From Coleofasciculus sp. FACHB-1120 (GTDB lineage: Bacteria > Cyanobacteriota > Cyanobacteriia > Cyanobacteriales > FACHB-T130): 64,000 nucleotides of DNA. This document shows, one piece after another, positions 54,148-63,565 of the stretch. The number at the start of each line of letters is the position of its first letter. Position 1 is the first letter of the stretch. The position numbers were made by a program, and so were the translations under genes. The notes below the pieces were generated by a model, which had not been told where the DNA came from, did not search any database, and saw only the letters and a program-made list of their open reading frames with translations. Location: contig NZ_JACJTV010000004.1 in assembly GCF_014698845.1 (NCBI RefSeq), positions 186,001-250,000 of the forward strand, read 5' to 3'.

Positions 54148-55956
54148 TTATTGATTTAAAGCAGCATCAATCTGCTGCTTTAAGGTAGTCACAACTTCCT
54201 CCACAGGAATTTCCTGGGATTTGCGAGTCGCCCGTTCAACGACTTCCACTTTGCCACTATTGAGCGATCGCCCGGTTACGATTCGATAGGGTATCCCAAT
54301 TAAATCGGCATCTTTGAACTTTACGCCCGCTCGTTCATCGCGGTCATCCAAAAGGGTTTCGATTCCCGCTTGATTCAACTGGGTGTATAGTTTTTCGGCA
54401 ACTTCCACTTGTTGGGCATCGCTAGTGTTGGGAACTGAGATGATGACGTGATAGGGCGCGATCGCAACAGGCCAGATAATTCCATCTTTGTCATAAGATT
54501 GTTCTACTGCTGCCTGCGCTAACCGCGAAACCCCAAGACCATAACAACCCATCACCAGAGGAATTTCCTCCCCTTGTTCGCTAGTGTAAGTGGCTCCCAT
54601 CGCTTGAGAATACTTATTACCTAGCTGGAAAATGTGTCCTACTTCAATACCTCGGGCAGTTCGGAGCGTTTGAGCGGGATCGTGCATCGCGCGATCGCCC
54701 GGTCGTGCCTTGCGGATATCTACAACCCCTTCTGGTAACTTAAATTGCTCGCCCCAATTAGCACCCACAACGTGGTATTCCAAGTCGTTAGAACCTGTGA
54801 CGAAGTTTTTTAGCTCGACCGCAGTGTTATCGACCAATCGCAAAAACCGGGGAGCCAAATTTTTAGCCGAACAGATGTAATCGTCTGCGATATCGGGAGC
54901 GATATAGCCCAAAGGTAGGGGTCTGGTCGCCCATAGTTGCTGAAGCGCCGCCGCTGGCACCTCTACAGATAGCACCGTTTTAGCTTGGTATTCTGGTGCC
55001 AGTTTTGCCAGAGCGTTGTGTAACTTTACCTCATTAACTTCTTGGTCGCCCCGGATACTAATCAGTACCAGCACCGTCAAGCCATTGTCATAAACTGCCT
55101 GGTAGAGAACGTTTTTCACCACTTGAGTCGGCGAACACTTGAGGAATCTACAGAGTTTATCAATGGTATCGGCGTCCGGCGTCTTCCGCTTCTCATAAGT
55201 CTTAAACGGAGAGGGTTCGATGTCAGCAGGTAAAGAAACCGCTTTTTCTACATTAGCGGCGTACTTGCCATCTTCGGTGTAAAGAACCTCATCTTCCCCA
55301 GCTTCAGCCAGCACCATAAATTCTTGAGAACCAGACCCCCCAATCGCGCCAGAGTCAGCTTCTACAGCACGGAAGGCTAAACCAGTCCGGCTTAACATCT
55401 TGCTGTAAGCATGGTGCATATCCTGATAAGTTTTTTTCAAGCTTTCTTCATTGACGTGGAACGAATAGCCATCCTTCATGATGAATTCCCGTCCTCGCAT
55501 TAAACCAAACCGGGGGCGAATTTCATCCCGAAACTTCGTTTGAATTTGGTAGAGGTGCAGAGGCAACTGGCGGTAGGAGCGAATCGTATCACGAGCGATC
55601 GCTGTAATTACTTCCTCATGCGTTGGCCCCAGCCCCAGTTCCTGCTCTCGGCGGTCTGTCAGGGCAAACATGATCCCTTCCGCTTTGGTATAAGTATCCC
55701 AGCGCCCCGACTGCTGCCACAATTCAGCGGGTTGTAGTTGCGGGAGTAGACACTCTTGTGCGCCGGTTGCATTCATCTCTTCCCGCACAATATGAGAGAT
55801 TTTTTGCAGCACCCGCCACATGAAGGGTAAATAGGCGTAGATACCGCTCCCGATGCGACGAATGTAGCCTGCACGGAGCAGTAATTTATGGCTGGGGATT
55901 TCCGCTTCCGCCGGTTCTTCCCGCAGAGTGACAAAAAACATTTGTGACAGTCGCAT
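54148..55956 (-). CDS. proS: Prolyl-tRNA synthetase (bacterial type with editing domain)
   Basis: 602 residues, class II. The motif 1 region is [28 protein letters not shown], motif 2 [25 protein letters not shown], then a YbaK-like insertion domain (about 245-395, [17 protein letters not shown]) that edits mis-acylated Ala-tRNA-Pro, motif 3 [12 protein letters not shown], and the anticodon-binding end [22 protein letters not shown]. All parts are intact. Confidence 0.96.
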   Translation of the reverse strand: MRLSQMFFVTLREEPAEAEIPSHKLLLRAGYIRRIGSGIYAYLPFMWRVLQKISHIVREEMNATGAQECLLPQLQPAELWQQSGRWDTYTKAEGIMFALTDRREQELGLGPTHEEVITAIARDTIRSYRQLPLHLYQIQTKFRDEIRPRFGLMRGREFIMKDGYSFHVNEESLKKTYQDMHHAYSKMLSRTGLAFRAVEADSGAIGGSGSQEFMVLAEAGEDEVLYTEDGKYAANVEKAVSLPADIEPSPFKTYEKRKTPDADTIDKLCRFLKCSPTQVVKNVLYQAVYDNGLTVLVLISIRGDQEVNEVKLHNALAKLAPEYQAKTVLSVEVPAAALQQLWATRPLPLGYIAPDIADDYICSAKNLAPRFLRLVDNTAVELKNFVTGSNDLEYHVVGANWGEQFKLPEGVVDIRKARPGDRAMHDPAQTLRTARGIEVGHIFQLGNKYSQAMGATYTSEQGEEIPLVMGCYGLGVSRLAQAAVEQSYDKDGIIWPVAIAPYHVIISVPNTSDAQQVEVAEKLYTQLNQAGIETLLDDRDERAGVKFKDADLIGIPYRIVTGRSLNSGKVEVVERATRKSQEIPVEEVVTTLKQQIDAALNQ

Positions 55957-56046
55957 CGCTGGTTCCCTCTACAGATTGGATAATCGATATCTCAGTTAAG
56001 TCTAGAATGTCCACAAGTTCACAAGAAAACCACTTTGCCCGATTTA

Positions 56047-57474
56047 ATGAGTCCGGCTCAGCCTCCTCTAGAATTTATTCCACCGGCGCTCAACCCCCTG
56101 GTTTTACGAGCCGCCCAACAAGTGCTACCTGGCTGCATACGTTCCCAAACAGCGATTACCCAAATTCAAGCAGAAAACGTTGAGATTTTAGTCGATTTAT
56201 ATCGCCAATTTCAGGATGGGAAGATCCGCTTTATGATGGCATTTCGCCATCCCAGAGTTGAAGATCCGCTGTGCATGAGCTATCTGCTTTGGAAATTAGT
56301 ACCGCGGCTGGCACGAGAAAAGGGTATCTCACTACAGCACCCGATTCATGCCCACTTTCTTTATGACCGAGGGATTCCTTTATGGGCGGGAGCGCACATG
56401 GGCTGGCTCTATTCTCGCTTAGGTGGTACCCCTATCCATCGCGGTAAGGCAGACTGGACGGGATTGCGTTCGGCTCGTGACCTGTTTGCCAATGCTCGGT
56501 TTCCGATAACCGCTTCCCCAGAAGGAGCCACCAATGGTCACAACGAGATTATCAGCCCCCTAGAACCAGGAATTGCACAATTAGGCTTTTGGTGTGCTGA
56601 AGATTTGCAGAAGGCTGGACGAGGGGAGCAAGTTTTAATTTTGCCAGTGGGAATTAAATACCGTTACGTCGAAGCTCCCTGGAAAGAGATAGAAAAGCTT
56701 TTAGGCGAATTGGAAGTAGCGAGCGGTTTGCCAGAAGGAAAGTTAAAGGGTGAATTGAAAGGCGAATTACAGGGTGAAAATTTAAATCCATCTGCTAACC
56801 TGCAACCTTTCCAAGCTTCTCTCTATCAGCGGCTGTGTCGTTTAGGCGAACATTTACTCTCTTTGATGGAGGAGTTTTACACCCGGTTTTATCATCAAAC
56901 TTTGCCGACTGTAGAAGCATCCCCCAGCAATGCGAATGAAGCTTTGGCGATTCGACTTCAAGCACTACTGAACGTGGCACTACAGGTAGCAGAGGAGTAT
57001 TTTAACCTACCATCCAAGGGAAGTGTGATTGACCGTTGCCGTCGTCTAGAGGCGGCTGGCTGGAATTACATCTATCGGGAAGACCTGAAGAATATTAAAG
57101 CGCTGTCTCCTCTAGAACGCGGATTGGCGAATCGAATTGCTGAGGAAGCCAGCCTTCGGATATGGCATATGCGGTTGGTCGAAACTTTTGTAGCCGTAAC
57201 TGGACAATATGTTCTGGAGAAACCAACCGTAGAGCGGTTTGCCGAGACGACCTTACTTTTATGGGATATGGTAACTCGAATCAAAGGCAGCAATCCCTTC
57301 CAGCGTCCTCGATTAGGTAGGCAACGAGTAGAGATGAGTGTAGGGCAACCCATCTCGGTTTCAGAACGCTACCCGGTCTATCAGGCAAATCGGCACGGTG
57401 CGAGACTTGCGGTGGCTGATTTAACTAAAGATTTGCAACACGCGATGGAAGGTTTGATTGCTTCGGCTGGATGA
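56047..57474 (+). CDS. 1-acyl-glycerol-3-phosphate acyltransferase-like (PlsC domain)
   Basis: About 475 residues, larger than typical PlsC. The HX4D motif is FRHPRVED (about 63-70), a middle block GIPLWAGAHMGWLYSRLGGTPIHRGK holds the substrate site, and SPEGATNGHNE resembles the EGTRS block. The C-terminal half is a helical extension of unknown role, with KLKGELKGELQGE repeated. It probably acylates lysophosphatidate or a related lipid. I start it at the ATG at 56047; a TTG at 56035 would add four residues. Confidence 0.78.
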   Translation: MSPAQPPLEFIPPALNPLVLRAAQQVLPGCIRSQTAITQIQAENVEILVDLYRQFQDGKIRFMMAFRHPRVEDPLCMSYLLWKLVPRLAREKGISLQHPIHAHFLYDRGIPLWAGAHMGWLYSRLGGTPIHRGKADWTGLRSARDLFANARFPITASPEGATNGHNEIISPLEPGIAQLGFWCAEDLQKAGRGEQVLILPVGIKYRYVEAPWKEIEKLLGELEVASGLPEGKLKGELKGELQGENLNPSANLQPFQASLYQRLCRLGEHLLSLMEEFYTRFYHQTLPTVEASPSNANEALAIRLQALLNVALQVAEEYFNLPSKGSVIDRCRRLEAAGWNYIYREDLKNIKALSPLERGLANRIAEEASLRIWHMRLVETFVAVTGQYVLEKPTVERFAETTLLLWDMVTRIKGSNPFQRPRLGRQRVEMSVGQPISVSERYPVYQANRHGARLAVADLTKDLQHAMEGLIASAG

Positions 57475-57499
57475 AATCCCAAGTTCCTGAATAAGTTAG

Positions 57500-57689
57500 C
57501 TCGTGGTTGGCTCGTGAAAATCCGCAGGATGACACTGATAAAATCTTGCGGATTACGAGTAACAATTTCATCCAGATTATTCATGATTGCTGTACTCAGA
57601 ACAAATGCAATTAATTTCCCAAATGGATACTGAACAAGGGTTTCAGTATTGATTTTCCTCGTGTTTTCCAAACCTGCGAAAATCTCCAA
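57500..57689 (-). pseudogene. Relic resembling the C-terminal end of a PIN-domain toxin
   Basis: On the minus strand, a frame from 57689 contains MNNLDEIVTRNPQDF (about 57584-57540), close to the end of PIN-domain toxins where a DAIVTRNPKDF-type motif is usual. The rest does not align and the frame runs on into the acyltransferase gene, so this is at best a fragment. Low to moderate certainty. Confidence 0.35.
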
Positions 57690-57928
57690 GTTTATTACAT
57701 CCGGCTATTTAATAGCGAATAACGACTTCCCCGATTACGTCTTCCTTTAGTTAGAAATCTTGTGACATTTTTGCCATCTTATTGATGGATTTGTAATGGG
57801 GATCATATCTGTCTTCAGCAGGGTTAAACTTACATCGTTTATTCGTTAATTTTCTTTAAGTAAGTGAAAAGCAGTTTCCTGAAGAACTGAGGAAACAAAG
57901 CAATTATTAGTTTTCCGGAGGGTTAATT

Positions 57929-58408
57929 ATGACATCTAGCACCATGAATGCCTACGATCAAGGTAAACAAGCTTTTCAAGGCATGGACGTAGACCAGCAG
58001 CTTGCCGTGCTGTGGTTTGTATACACCAAGATGGGCAAATCTATTACACCAGCCGCTCCAGGTGCTTCTGGTTCTGATATTGCTCAAGGATTGTTCAATC
58101 AAGTAAAAGAACTATCTCAAGAAGAACAACTACAAGTTCAGCGTGACATTGCTTCTAAAGCGAATACACAAATTAGTCGTGAATATGGTTCTCTGAGTCC
58201 AGAAACCAAACTAGCATTTTGGTACTTTTTAGCGCAGGGAATGGACAATGGCACTATCATTCCGATGCCTCCGAACTATGAACTTTCCCAAGCTGGGAAA
58301 GACTTATTAGGACGAATTGAAGGAATGGACTTTCAGCACCAAATCGATTTTCTACGCGGTGCGGTGCTACCGATGGGTGCCGAGGCAGCTCCTGGTTCTG
58401 ACATCTAG
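57929..58408 (+). CDS. Helical carotenoid protein (HCP; OCP N-terminal domain homologue)
   Basis: 159 residues corresponding to the N-terminal domain of orange carotenoid protein, without the C-terminal NTF2-like domain. Seen are GMDVDQQLAVLWFVYTKMGKSITPAAPGAS (first four-helix half, with Trp and Tyr that line the carotenoid tunnel), EEQLQVQRDIASKANTQISREYGSLSPETKLAFWYFLAQGMDNGTIIP, and FQHQIDFLRGAVLPMGAEA. HCPs bind carotenoid; some quench singlet oxygen or phycobilisomes. GGAGG lies 7 bases before the ATG. It has its own terminator, so it is monocistronic. No frp or carotenoid gene is adjacent. Confidence 0.9.
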   Translation: MTSSTMNAYDQGKQAFQGMDVDQQLAVLWFVYTKMGKSITPAAPGASGSDIAQGLFNQVKELSQEEQLQVQRDIASKANTQISREYGSLSPETKLAFWYFLAQGMDNGTIIPMPPNYELSQAGKDLLGRIEGMDFQHQIDFLRGAVLPMGAEAAPGSDI

Positions 58409-58448
58409 AAAGCATATTAACTTTTTGTTGAATTCCTCCTCTATATGC

Positions 58449-58482
58449 CCCGCTATATTGTTAAGCAATTAGCGGGTTTTTT
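58449..58482 (+). terminator. Intrinsic terminator after the carotenoid protein gene
   Basis: CCCGCTA (58449-58455) pairs with TAGCGGG (58470-58476), with inner ATTG/CAAT pairing, followed by six T. It is placed about 40 bases after the stop. Confidence 0.88.
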
Positions 58483-58623
58483 GAATCACTAATCGTTTGC
58501 ACCAACCGGATAGCTAGCCCAGAATTCAAATTCCGGGCTAATCACTCAAGTCCATTGAAATGGGCTAAAAGCCTTGATATATTGGAATTTTAGCCCCGAT
58601 AAAGTCTGAGTAGACGGATTTGG

Positions 58624-58662
58624 TTTGTATAGCTCACAGGTGAAAACCTGGAGCTATACAAA
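58624..58662. repeat. Strong hairpin upstream of the end of the convergent decarboxylase gene
   Basis: 12-base outer arms (TTTGTATAGCTC and complement) plus inner CAGGT/ACCTG around a GAAA loop. It lies between convergent genes. The tetraloop suggests an RNA hairpin; it may terminate the minus-strand gene, though no T-run follows. Confidence 0.6.
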
Positions 58663-58683
58663 GTTTCGCAAGAAGTTTAGTTT

Positions 58684-59364
58684 TTAAGGGTAGCTAAATT
58701 CAACTTCCCTAGCTGTTACTGTTGTGCCTACTGCTTCTGGCGCACCGACTACTAAATTCATCTGGTCGCAATAAACAGTTAGCAAAGGCTGACCTAAGTT
58801 TAACTGGGAAAAAGGGCTTGCTGCTGGGATTTCTAGCTTGCCGCTCATTGCCTTCAGTTGAGATTCAAACTGACTTTTGAAGAAAAGCAAATTGTAATTT
58901 TGGCTACTAAACGCAGTCCCCATTAATGGCTGTCGCCACCATGTAGAGATAGGTAATAAGGCATCTGTGTAGCTGAGACTGCATAGTAATTGATCGCCTT
59001 GGCGGACGGTGACACCAGCGCGATCGCCTTTTTCCCAGGTAAACTCAGCAAGTTCCTTCGGTAAACCCCAGATTCTTCTCCCACCAGCAACAGAATCTGC
59101 ATTATCTACATAGATGTGGGACACCCAACCGCCGAATTTGTCTTCATATTTGACCATCGCTGGGATAACAATTAACTCGCTATACTCCAGCACGGAACCC
59201 GATCCGTAATAGGAAAGATAAACCCCGCCTAGGGTTTTTCCAGGGAAAACTGAGACGATTTCTAACTCTGGAGGGATGAATGGACGCGATCGCTCAACAT
59301 CTATCAAGTGCAGGGTTTGTAGCGCGTAACCCTGGAGCGTCCAAGGTGCTTGTGGATATGACAT
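58684..59364 (-). CDS. Acetoacetate decarboxylase-family protein
   Basis: About 226 residues of the ADC fold. Seen are PFIPPELEIVSVFPGKTLGGVYLSYYGSGS, ELIVIPAMVKYEDKFGGWVSHIYVD, and VAGGRRIWGLPKELAEFTW. In true acetoacetate decarboxylase a Lys forms the Schiff base; the Lys in GLPKEL is the candidate, but family members include other activities. Start at the ATG 59364 with AGGAG before it; a TTG two codons upstream is possible. Isolated gene. Confidence 0.8.
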   Translation of the reverse strand: MSYPQAPWTLQGYALQTLHLIDVERSRPFIPPELEIVSVFPGKTLGGVYLSYYGSGSVLEYSELIVIPAMVKYEDKFGGWVSHIYVDNADSVAGGRRIWGLPKELAEFTWEKGDRAGVTVRQGDQLLCSLSYTDALLPISTWWRQPLMGTAFSSQNYNLLFFKSQFESQLKAMSGKLEIPAASPFSQLNLGQPLLTVYCDQMNLVVGAPEAVGTTVTAREVEFSYP

Positions 59365-59394
59365 TTTCAACTCCTACAATCCTATTCATTTTTA

Positions 59395-60798
59395 TTAAGA
59401 CTTTTTCTTAAACAAATAAACATCATCACGTTGATAGGTTAATTGAAATTCTGGGGTATTTTTTAGTTGATTTGCCAGCTTAGCAGCAAATTCTTGGCTA
59501 ACAGTTCCGCCAGCACCGCCTGGGTAACGCACATTGAGCAATATATACTCAAAAGGAGACAGATCGGCAGGGAGCGGACTCAGATCGTCCACTAGATTGA
59601 TTGTCTGGCGGTGGGTTAAATGGGGTGTAATCCGATTGGTGGTTAACACACCGCCTTTCGTTTGCACTTGAGCGATCGCTTCTCGCGCTGCTTGCCACGT
59701 ATCAACGGAATTTTGATATTTCGACCAAAAATAGCCATACTTTCCTAACGCTAAGAAAGCTACTAGCGACCACACAATTATTGCCCGTTTGTTTCGCAGC
59801 CAACTTCGATTTGCGGCAAGGCTGGAAATGACAACGAGCATCAAAAAAGGCAGAATTGGCAAAGAATATTGGTGGAGTAAATCCCGTTGGTGTGGTTTGT
59901 CGGAAAGAATGTTTAACGCCAACGCAGGAATCGCACTGATTAGAGGCGTCATGTGGCGGGGAGAAAGTCCCCAAATTACCGGCAAAACCAATAGCGCCAA
60001 ATATTCAAGTGTCTTGAATGAAAAAATTCTTCCCAATATCAACCCAGGCTTAAACAGCAGATTTCTAGCAATATCTAGAACTGAGTCACCGAGATAGCTG
60101 TAACGTGACACAGCGGCTACTTCGCTACCACTGAAAGATGGAATAATTAGCTGAGTTGCAATTAGGAACCAAGCGATACCAGCACAAAGGGCAAATGCAC
60201 CATATAAACGCCGCTTCTCAAACACCAGCAACCAAATTCCCATCGCCGATACAGTCAGAGATAAAACAGCTTTACACCCCAAAATAAAAATAATACTGGT
60301 ACAAAACCACCCAATTCGATTTTGCCTAGCACACCATACCGCTGCTAAGAAGGCAGGAACAGCCATCACTTCCGGGTGGAATTCAAACAAATTTGCATTA
60401 AAAATTAGCGGGTAAAGTAAGTAGACTGCTGATATTACGATTGCTTGCGATTCTTTCAACCCCGCTTGACGCGCTAGGTGCCACATTGGTAAAGCACCTA
60501 AAGATAAAGCGACGGCTTGTACTACTAACAACCAATGAACATTGGGATAAATTTTGTACAGGAAAGACAGTAGATAAACCGCCCAAGCAGCATGGTTCCC
60601 CATGTGATGAAAGCCAAGAATCGAAGAAATTGGCGGCTGTCCTTGGCTCATTAAATAAACTACTTGGTCATAAATTCCTAGGTCATAAGCCCCCGATTGA
60701 AACATAGAGTGTCGTAGACTACTGCACGCAAATAGTATTACGGTACTTGCGCCAATCATCAATGACAGGGCACTCGGCTTGATTCGTTTTTTTTTCAT
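59395..60798 (-). CDS. DUF2079 polytopic membrane protein
   Basis: 467 residues with about ten hydrophobic helices. DUF2079 marks are SGAYDLGIYDQVVYLM, HMGNHAAWAVYLLSFLYKI and LFEFHPEVMAVPAFLAAVWCA, which resemble the catalytic loops of GT-C glycosyltransferases with conserved acidic residues. It probably transfers sugars from lipid carriers. The C-terminal part includes GGVLTTNRITPHLTHR. It is near a methyltransferase gene and a mannosyltransferase-like gene on the same strand. Confidence 0.8.
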   Translation of the reverse strand: MKKKRIKPSALSLMIGASTVILFACSSLRHSMFQSGAYDLGIYDQVVYLMSQGQPPISSILGFHHMGNHAAWAVYLLSFLYKIYPNVHWLLVVQAVALSLGALPMWHLARQAGLKESQAIVISAVYLLYPLIFNANLFEFHPEVMAVPAFLAAVWCARQNRIGWFCTSIIFILGCKAVLSLTVSAMGIWLLVFEKRRLYGAFALCAGIAWFLIATQLIIPSFSGSEVAAVSRYSYLGDSVLDIARNLLFKPGLILGRIFSFKTLEYLALLVLPVIWGLSPRHMTPLISAIPALALNILSDKPHQRDLLHQYSLPILPFLMLVVISSLAANRSWLRNKRAIIVWSLVAFLALGKYGYFWSKYQNSVDTWQAAREAIAQVQTKGGVLTTNRITPHLTHRQTINLVDDLSPLPADLSPFEYILLNVRYPGGAGGTVSQEFAAKLANQLKNTPEFQLTYQRDDVYLFKKKS

Positions 60799-60885
60799 AA
60801 GATGTTTTTCCCGCAGAGAACGCAGAGAATTAGCTATTGCTGGATACTTTACGTCCTAATCCCAACCCAGCCTAAAAGTCGATTG

Positions 60886-61866
60886 CTAAATCTTTTTGCA
60901 TTTTAAATAGAAAGAATATCCTTCATCAGGGTATTCGCTCAGTCCCACTGAATCAATCAGTTCTAGGCGGCTAAATCTTCCTGTTCTTAAACTAAAAGGC
61001 ATCGGGGAGACAGCCTTTTTATCTACGACTTTAAACCCAAATTTTTCTATGTTGTTAATTAAATCTTCTGGGCAGTATTCAATTTTATGTTCCGGATGAA
61101 CAAAGCCCATTTTAACTTGTAAACGAGTAAGTTTTCGATTGGGAGTATCCAAACAAAAATAGCCTCCCGGTTTTAGGACACGATGAACCTCCATATATAC
61201 TTTTTCAGCTTCGTTTTCTGTAATGTGTTCAATACTCTGTCCTGACCAAACCAAATCAATTATTTCATTCTCAAAATTAGATAAATCCGTCATGGATTGA
61301 TAATAATAGGTTACTTTAGTGCCTTGAGGCGTTGTTACTTCATTCGTAGGCAGGATAGCGGAACCGAACATTCTTTGTTCAGGAGGCAAATCAATAATAT
61401 GGACTCGATCGGGAATAGAAGGATACCCCATCGCCAGTAAGCTTCCTTCTACGAGATGACCAGCAGCGCCCCCAAGATCCAAGATTACCTTAGCAGGAGG
61501 GAGATGTTCTTGGACAAGGGTTAAACGCGCTAAATGGTGGGAAAGGATTCCATTCGTTTTGAATAACTTTCTTTCAGTTTCAGCAGGAATCATCAAAAAC
61601 GAAAAAATTAATGATGTTCGTGTTATTTCACCAGAATCTAGTTTCTTTAAATAAAATTGAACTTCTTCTTCTAAAGGAGGTGAATTAATTAAATATTTAT
61701 AAAGATTAATTATATAGGTTTCATTATTCGTTTGAATCTTGGTTAGCTGATAGAAGGAATTAATTGTTAAGAAGCTTGAAATTAAAAGTAAGTCGAAGGG
61801 ATAAAATATTAAATATCTAAAAACTTTAAAAGCTAGAAGCTTTTTGTTTTGTAATGAATTTTGCAT
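60886..61866 (-). CDS. Class I SAM-dependent methyltransferase
   Basis: 326 residues. A hydrophobic N-terminal stretch (YLIFYPFDLLLISSFLTI) precedes the methyltransferase core: motif I VILDLGGAAGHLVEGS, IIDLPPEQ, DLVWSGQSIEHITENEAEKVYMEVHRVLKPGGYFCLDTPN. The substrate is unknown; in such surroundings it may modify a surface glycan. AT-richer than its neighbours. Transcribed in line with the DUF2079 gene. Confidence 0.83.
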   Translation of the reverse strand: MQNSLQNKKLLAFKVFRYLIFYPFDLLLISSFLTINSFYQLTKIQTNNETYIINLYKYLINSPPLEEEVQFYLKKLDSGEITRTSLIFSFLMIPAETERKLFKTNGILSHHLARLTLVQEHLPPAKVILDLGGAAGHLVEGSLLAMGYPSIPDRVHIIDLPPEQRMFGSAILPTNEVTTPQGTKVTYYYQSMTDLSNFENEIIDLVWSGQSIEHITENEAEKVYMEVHRVLKPGGYFCLDTPNRKLTRLQVKMGFVHPEHKIEYCPEDLINNIEKFGFKVVDKKAVSPMPFSLRTGRFSRLELIDSVGLSEYPDEGYSFYLKCKKI

Positions 61867-62106
61867 ATTTTAATTAAATATTAATCAAAAACAATTCAGG
61901 TTCAAATTAGGGCTATATCAAGTCATCGGATTAGTTTATTGTGAATTTAGCATAATTGTCAGAGTTCTTGTAAAACTTGGTTTAGTGAATGTTGATTTTA
62001 TTTTGATAGTGCAAAAAGCACAGCATTTTAGGGTAACTTAATAGCTGGGCGATCGCATTTGTAAGGGCGAAGGTTTCGACCCTGCTTTTACCTTTTGCTA
62101 TTTTTC

Positions 62107-63396
62107 TTATCCTGCCCAAAGGTGTTGGGCAAATCGAATGGATAGCGGAACAAGTAAGACGGTAAAAAAGCCGATTGTGGCATATCCCCAACGCGGGTGA
62201 CGGGAAAGTAATAAGCCAAGCGCGATCGCAAGTGACACAATGCCGTAAGCAATCCGCCCAATCGACCAAGTTCCTCCAGAGGACAAAATTAAACCCAAGC
62301 CGCAAAATCCATAAATTACGGTTACTAAACTGAGTTGATTCCGGAAGTGCCATAACAAGTAGCCACCCCCCACTAACGAAACCGTATTAATTAATGGATC
62401 GCCTGCTTGTAACCACAAAATTAACCATAAAACACAAAAGCCGTATCCAACTTTAACCGAACCTAATTTTTGCCGGAATCGCCACAGTAAATAGCCACAG
62501 CCGACAAGGATTAAAAATAGCAGCGGATGCCAAGGATCTTTAATCCCGCCATACTTCCAATTGGCAGTGCCAATCGAAATTTGCATTAGCATTTTCCACC
62601 AACCCTGCCAATCAAATCCGACTGAAGGTCGCCATCCTCGCTGTGCGTGAATAAACGCTAAAGGGTCTGCAAATCGAATCCAGCAATACAAACTAAATAG
62701 AAGTAACCCTCCAGCAGTCGCTAGACTGGCAACGTAGGCGATGAGGGGTCTGCGTTCTTTCCAGGCGGCAATCAGAAAGGCGGGGATGAGGGCGATTCCG
62801 GTGGGACGGGTGGCAGTTGCTAATGCACCGCACAGGGATAACCAGGCATATTGACGTTTATCAAAGGCTCGTAAAGCCGCAGTGCTGAAGAATAAAAATA
62901 GCCCTTCCGTGTAAATTACGGTTCCAAATAGGGAAAACGGACACCAAGCCAATACCGCACTTGCCCACCGTGCAGCACTTCTACCATGACGTTCTTCGAC
63001 CCAAAAGTATACAAGGGCGATCGCTCCTAATAATGCCAAATTATTTACTAGCGTGCCCGCAACTTCAAACGGCAAGCCGAGGGTCATTACTCCCCGGATG
63101 AGTAAAGGGAAAACGGGGAAAAAGGCAACATTATGTCCTTGTCCGTCATTCGCGTATTCGTAACCAGAGACAGCGATCGCTCGATAATGAATGCTATCCC
63201 AGCCCTCAAAAACTCCCCAACCAGATGTAGGCATCATGTTTGAGGGACTTGGAAGTGCAGGCGCAACCACCATCATTGCGATCGCAATGATGAGTCGGCT
63301 GCATAGCCACATTGCTGTTGCAAAGACGAACCCATTCGTGCTTATGTCTTTTTTTTCAACAGCAGCAGCTTCCACAGTTGCAGCATATTTTTCCAT
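62107..63396 (-). CDS. PIG-V-like mannosyltransferase-type membrane protein
   Basis: 429 residues, about ten membrane helices. The N-terminal loop GWDSIHYRAIAVSGYEY holds the acidic residue typical of GT-C enzymes related to PIG-V. HNVAFFPVFPLLIRG and LATATRPTGIALIPAFLIA are further family blocks. Two segments, 297-327 and 341-371 (LVGCGYLLWRF... and LVGGGYLLWHF...), agree in about 21 of 31 residues, an internal duplication. Probably adds a sugar to a surface glycan or lipid. Confidence 0.78.
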   Translation of the reverse strand: MEKYAATVEAAAVEKKDISTNGFVFATAMWLCSRLIIAIAMMVVAPALPSPSNMMPTSGWGVFEGWDSIHYRAIAVSGYEYANDGQGHNVAFFPVFPLLIRGVMTLGLPFEVAGTLVNNLALLGAIALVYFWVEERHGRSAARWASAVLAWCPFSLFGTVIYTEGLFLFFSTAALRAFDKRQYAWLSLCGALATATRPTGIALIPAFLIAAWKERRPLIAYVASLATAGGLLLFSLYCWIRFADPLAFIHAQRGWRPSVGFDWQGWWKMLMQISIGTANWKYGGIKDPWHPLLFLILVGCGYLLWRFRQKLGSVKVGYGFCVLWLILWLQAGDPLINTVSLVGGGYLLWHFRNQLSLVTVIYGFCGLGLILSSGGTWSIGRIAYGIVSLAIALGLLLSRHPRWGYATIGFFTVLLVPLSIRFAQHLWAG

Positions 63397-63565
63397 AGAT
63401 GCCCCACTCAGTTGCTCTTCCCAATCTTACTCATTGACACTCATCTGGCCCACGATTGAGCGCTTATGGTGAGTAATAATACCCCGATCTTTATCAATCC
63501 GCTCAGATGAGATGTGAAGGATGAACCCCAAGCAATTTATAGTGGAATTGCCCCTGAATCCTTAA

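Noticed and set aside
57381-57689. Full 102-codon minus frame as a real gene
   Set aside because: Its second half lies inside the acyltransferase gene; only a short part resembles a PIN domain.
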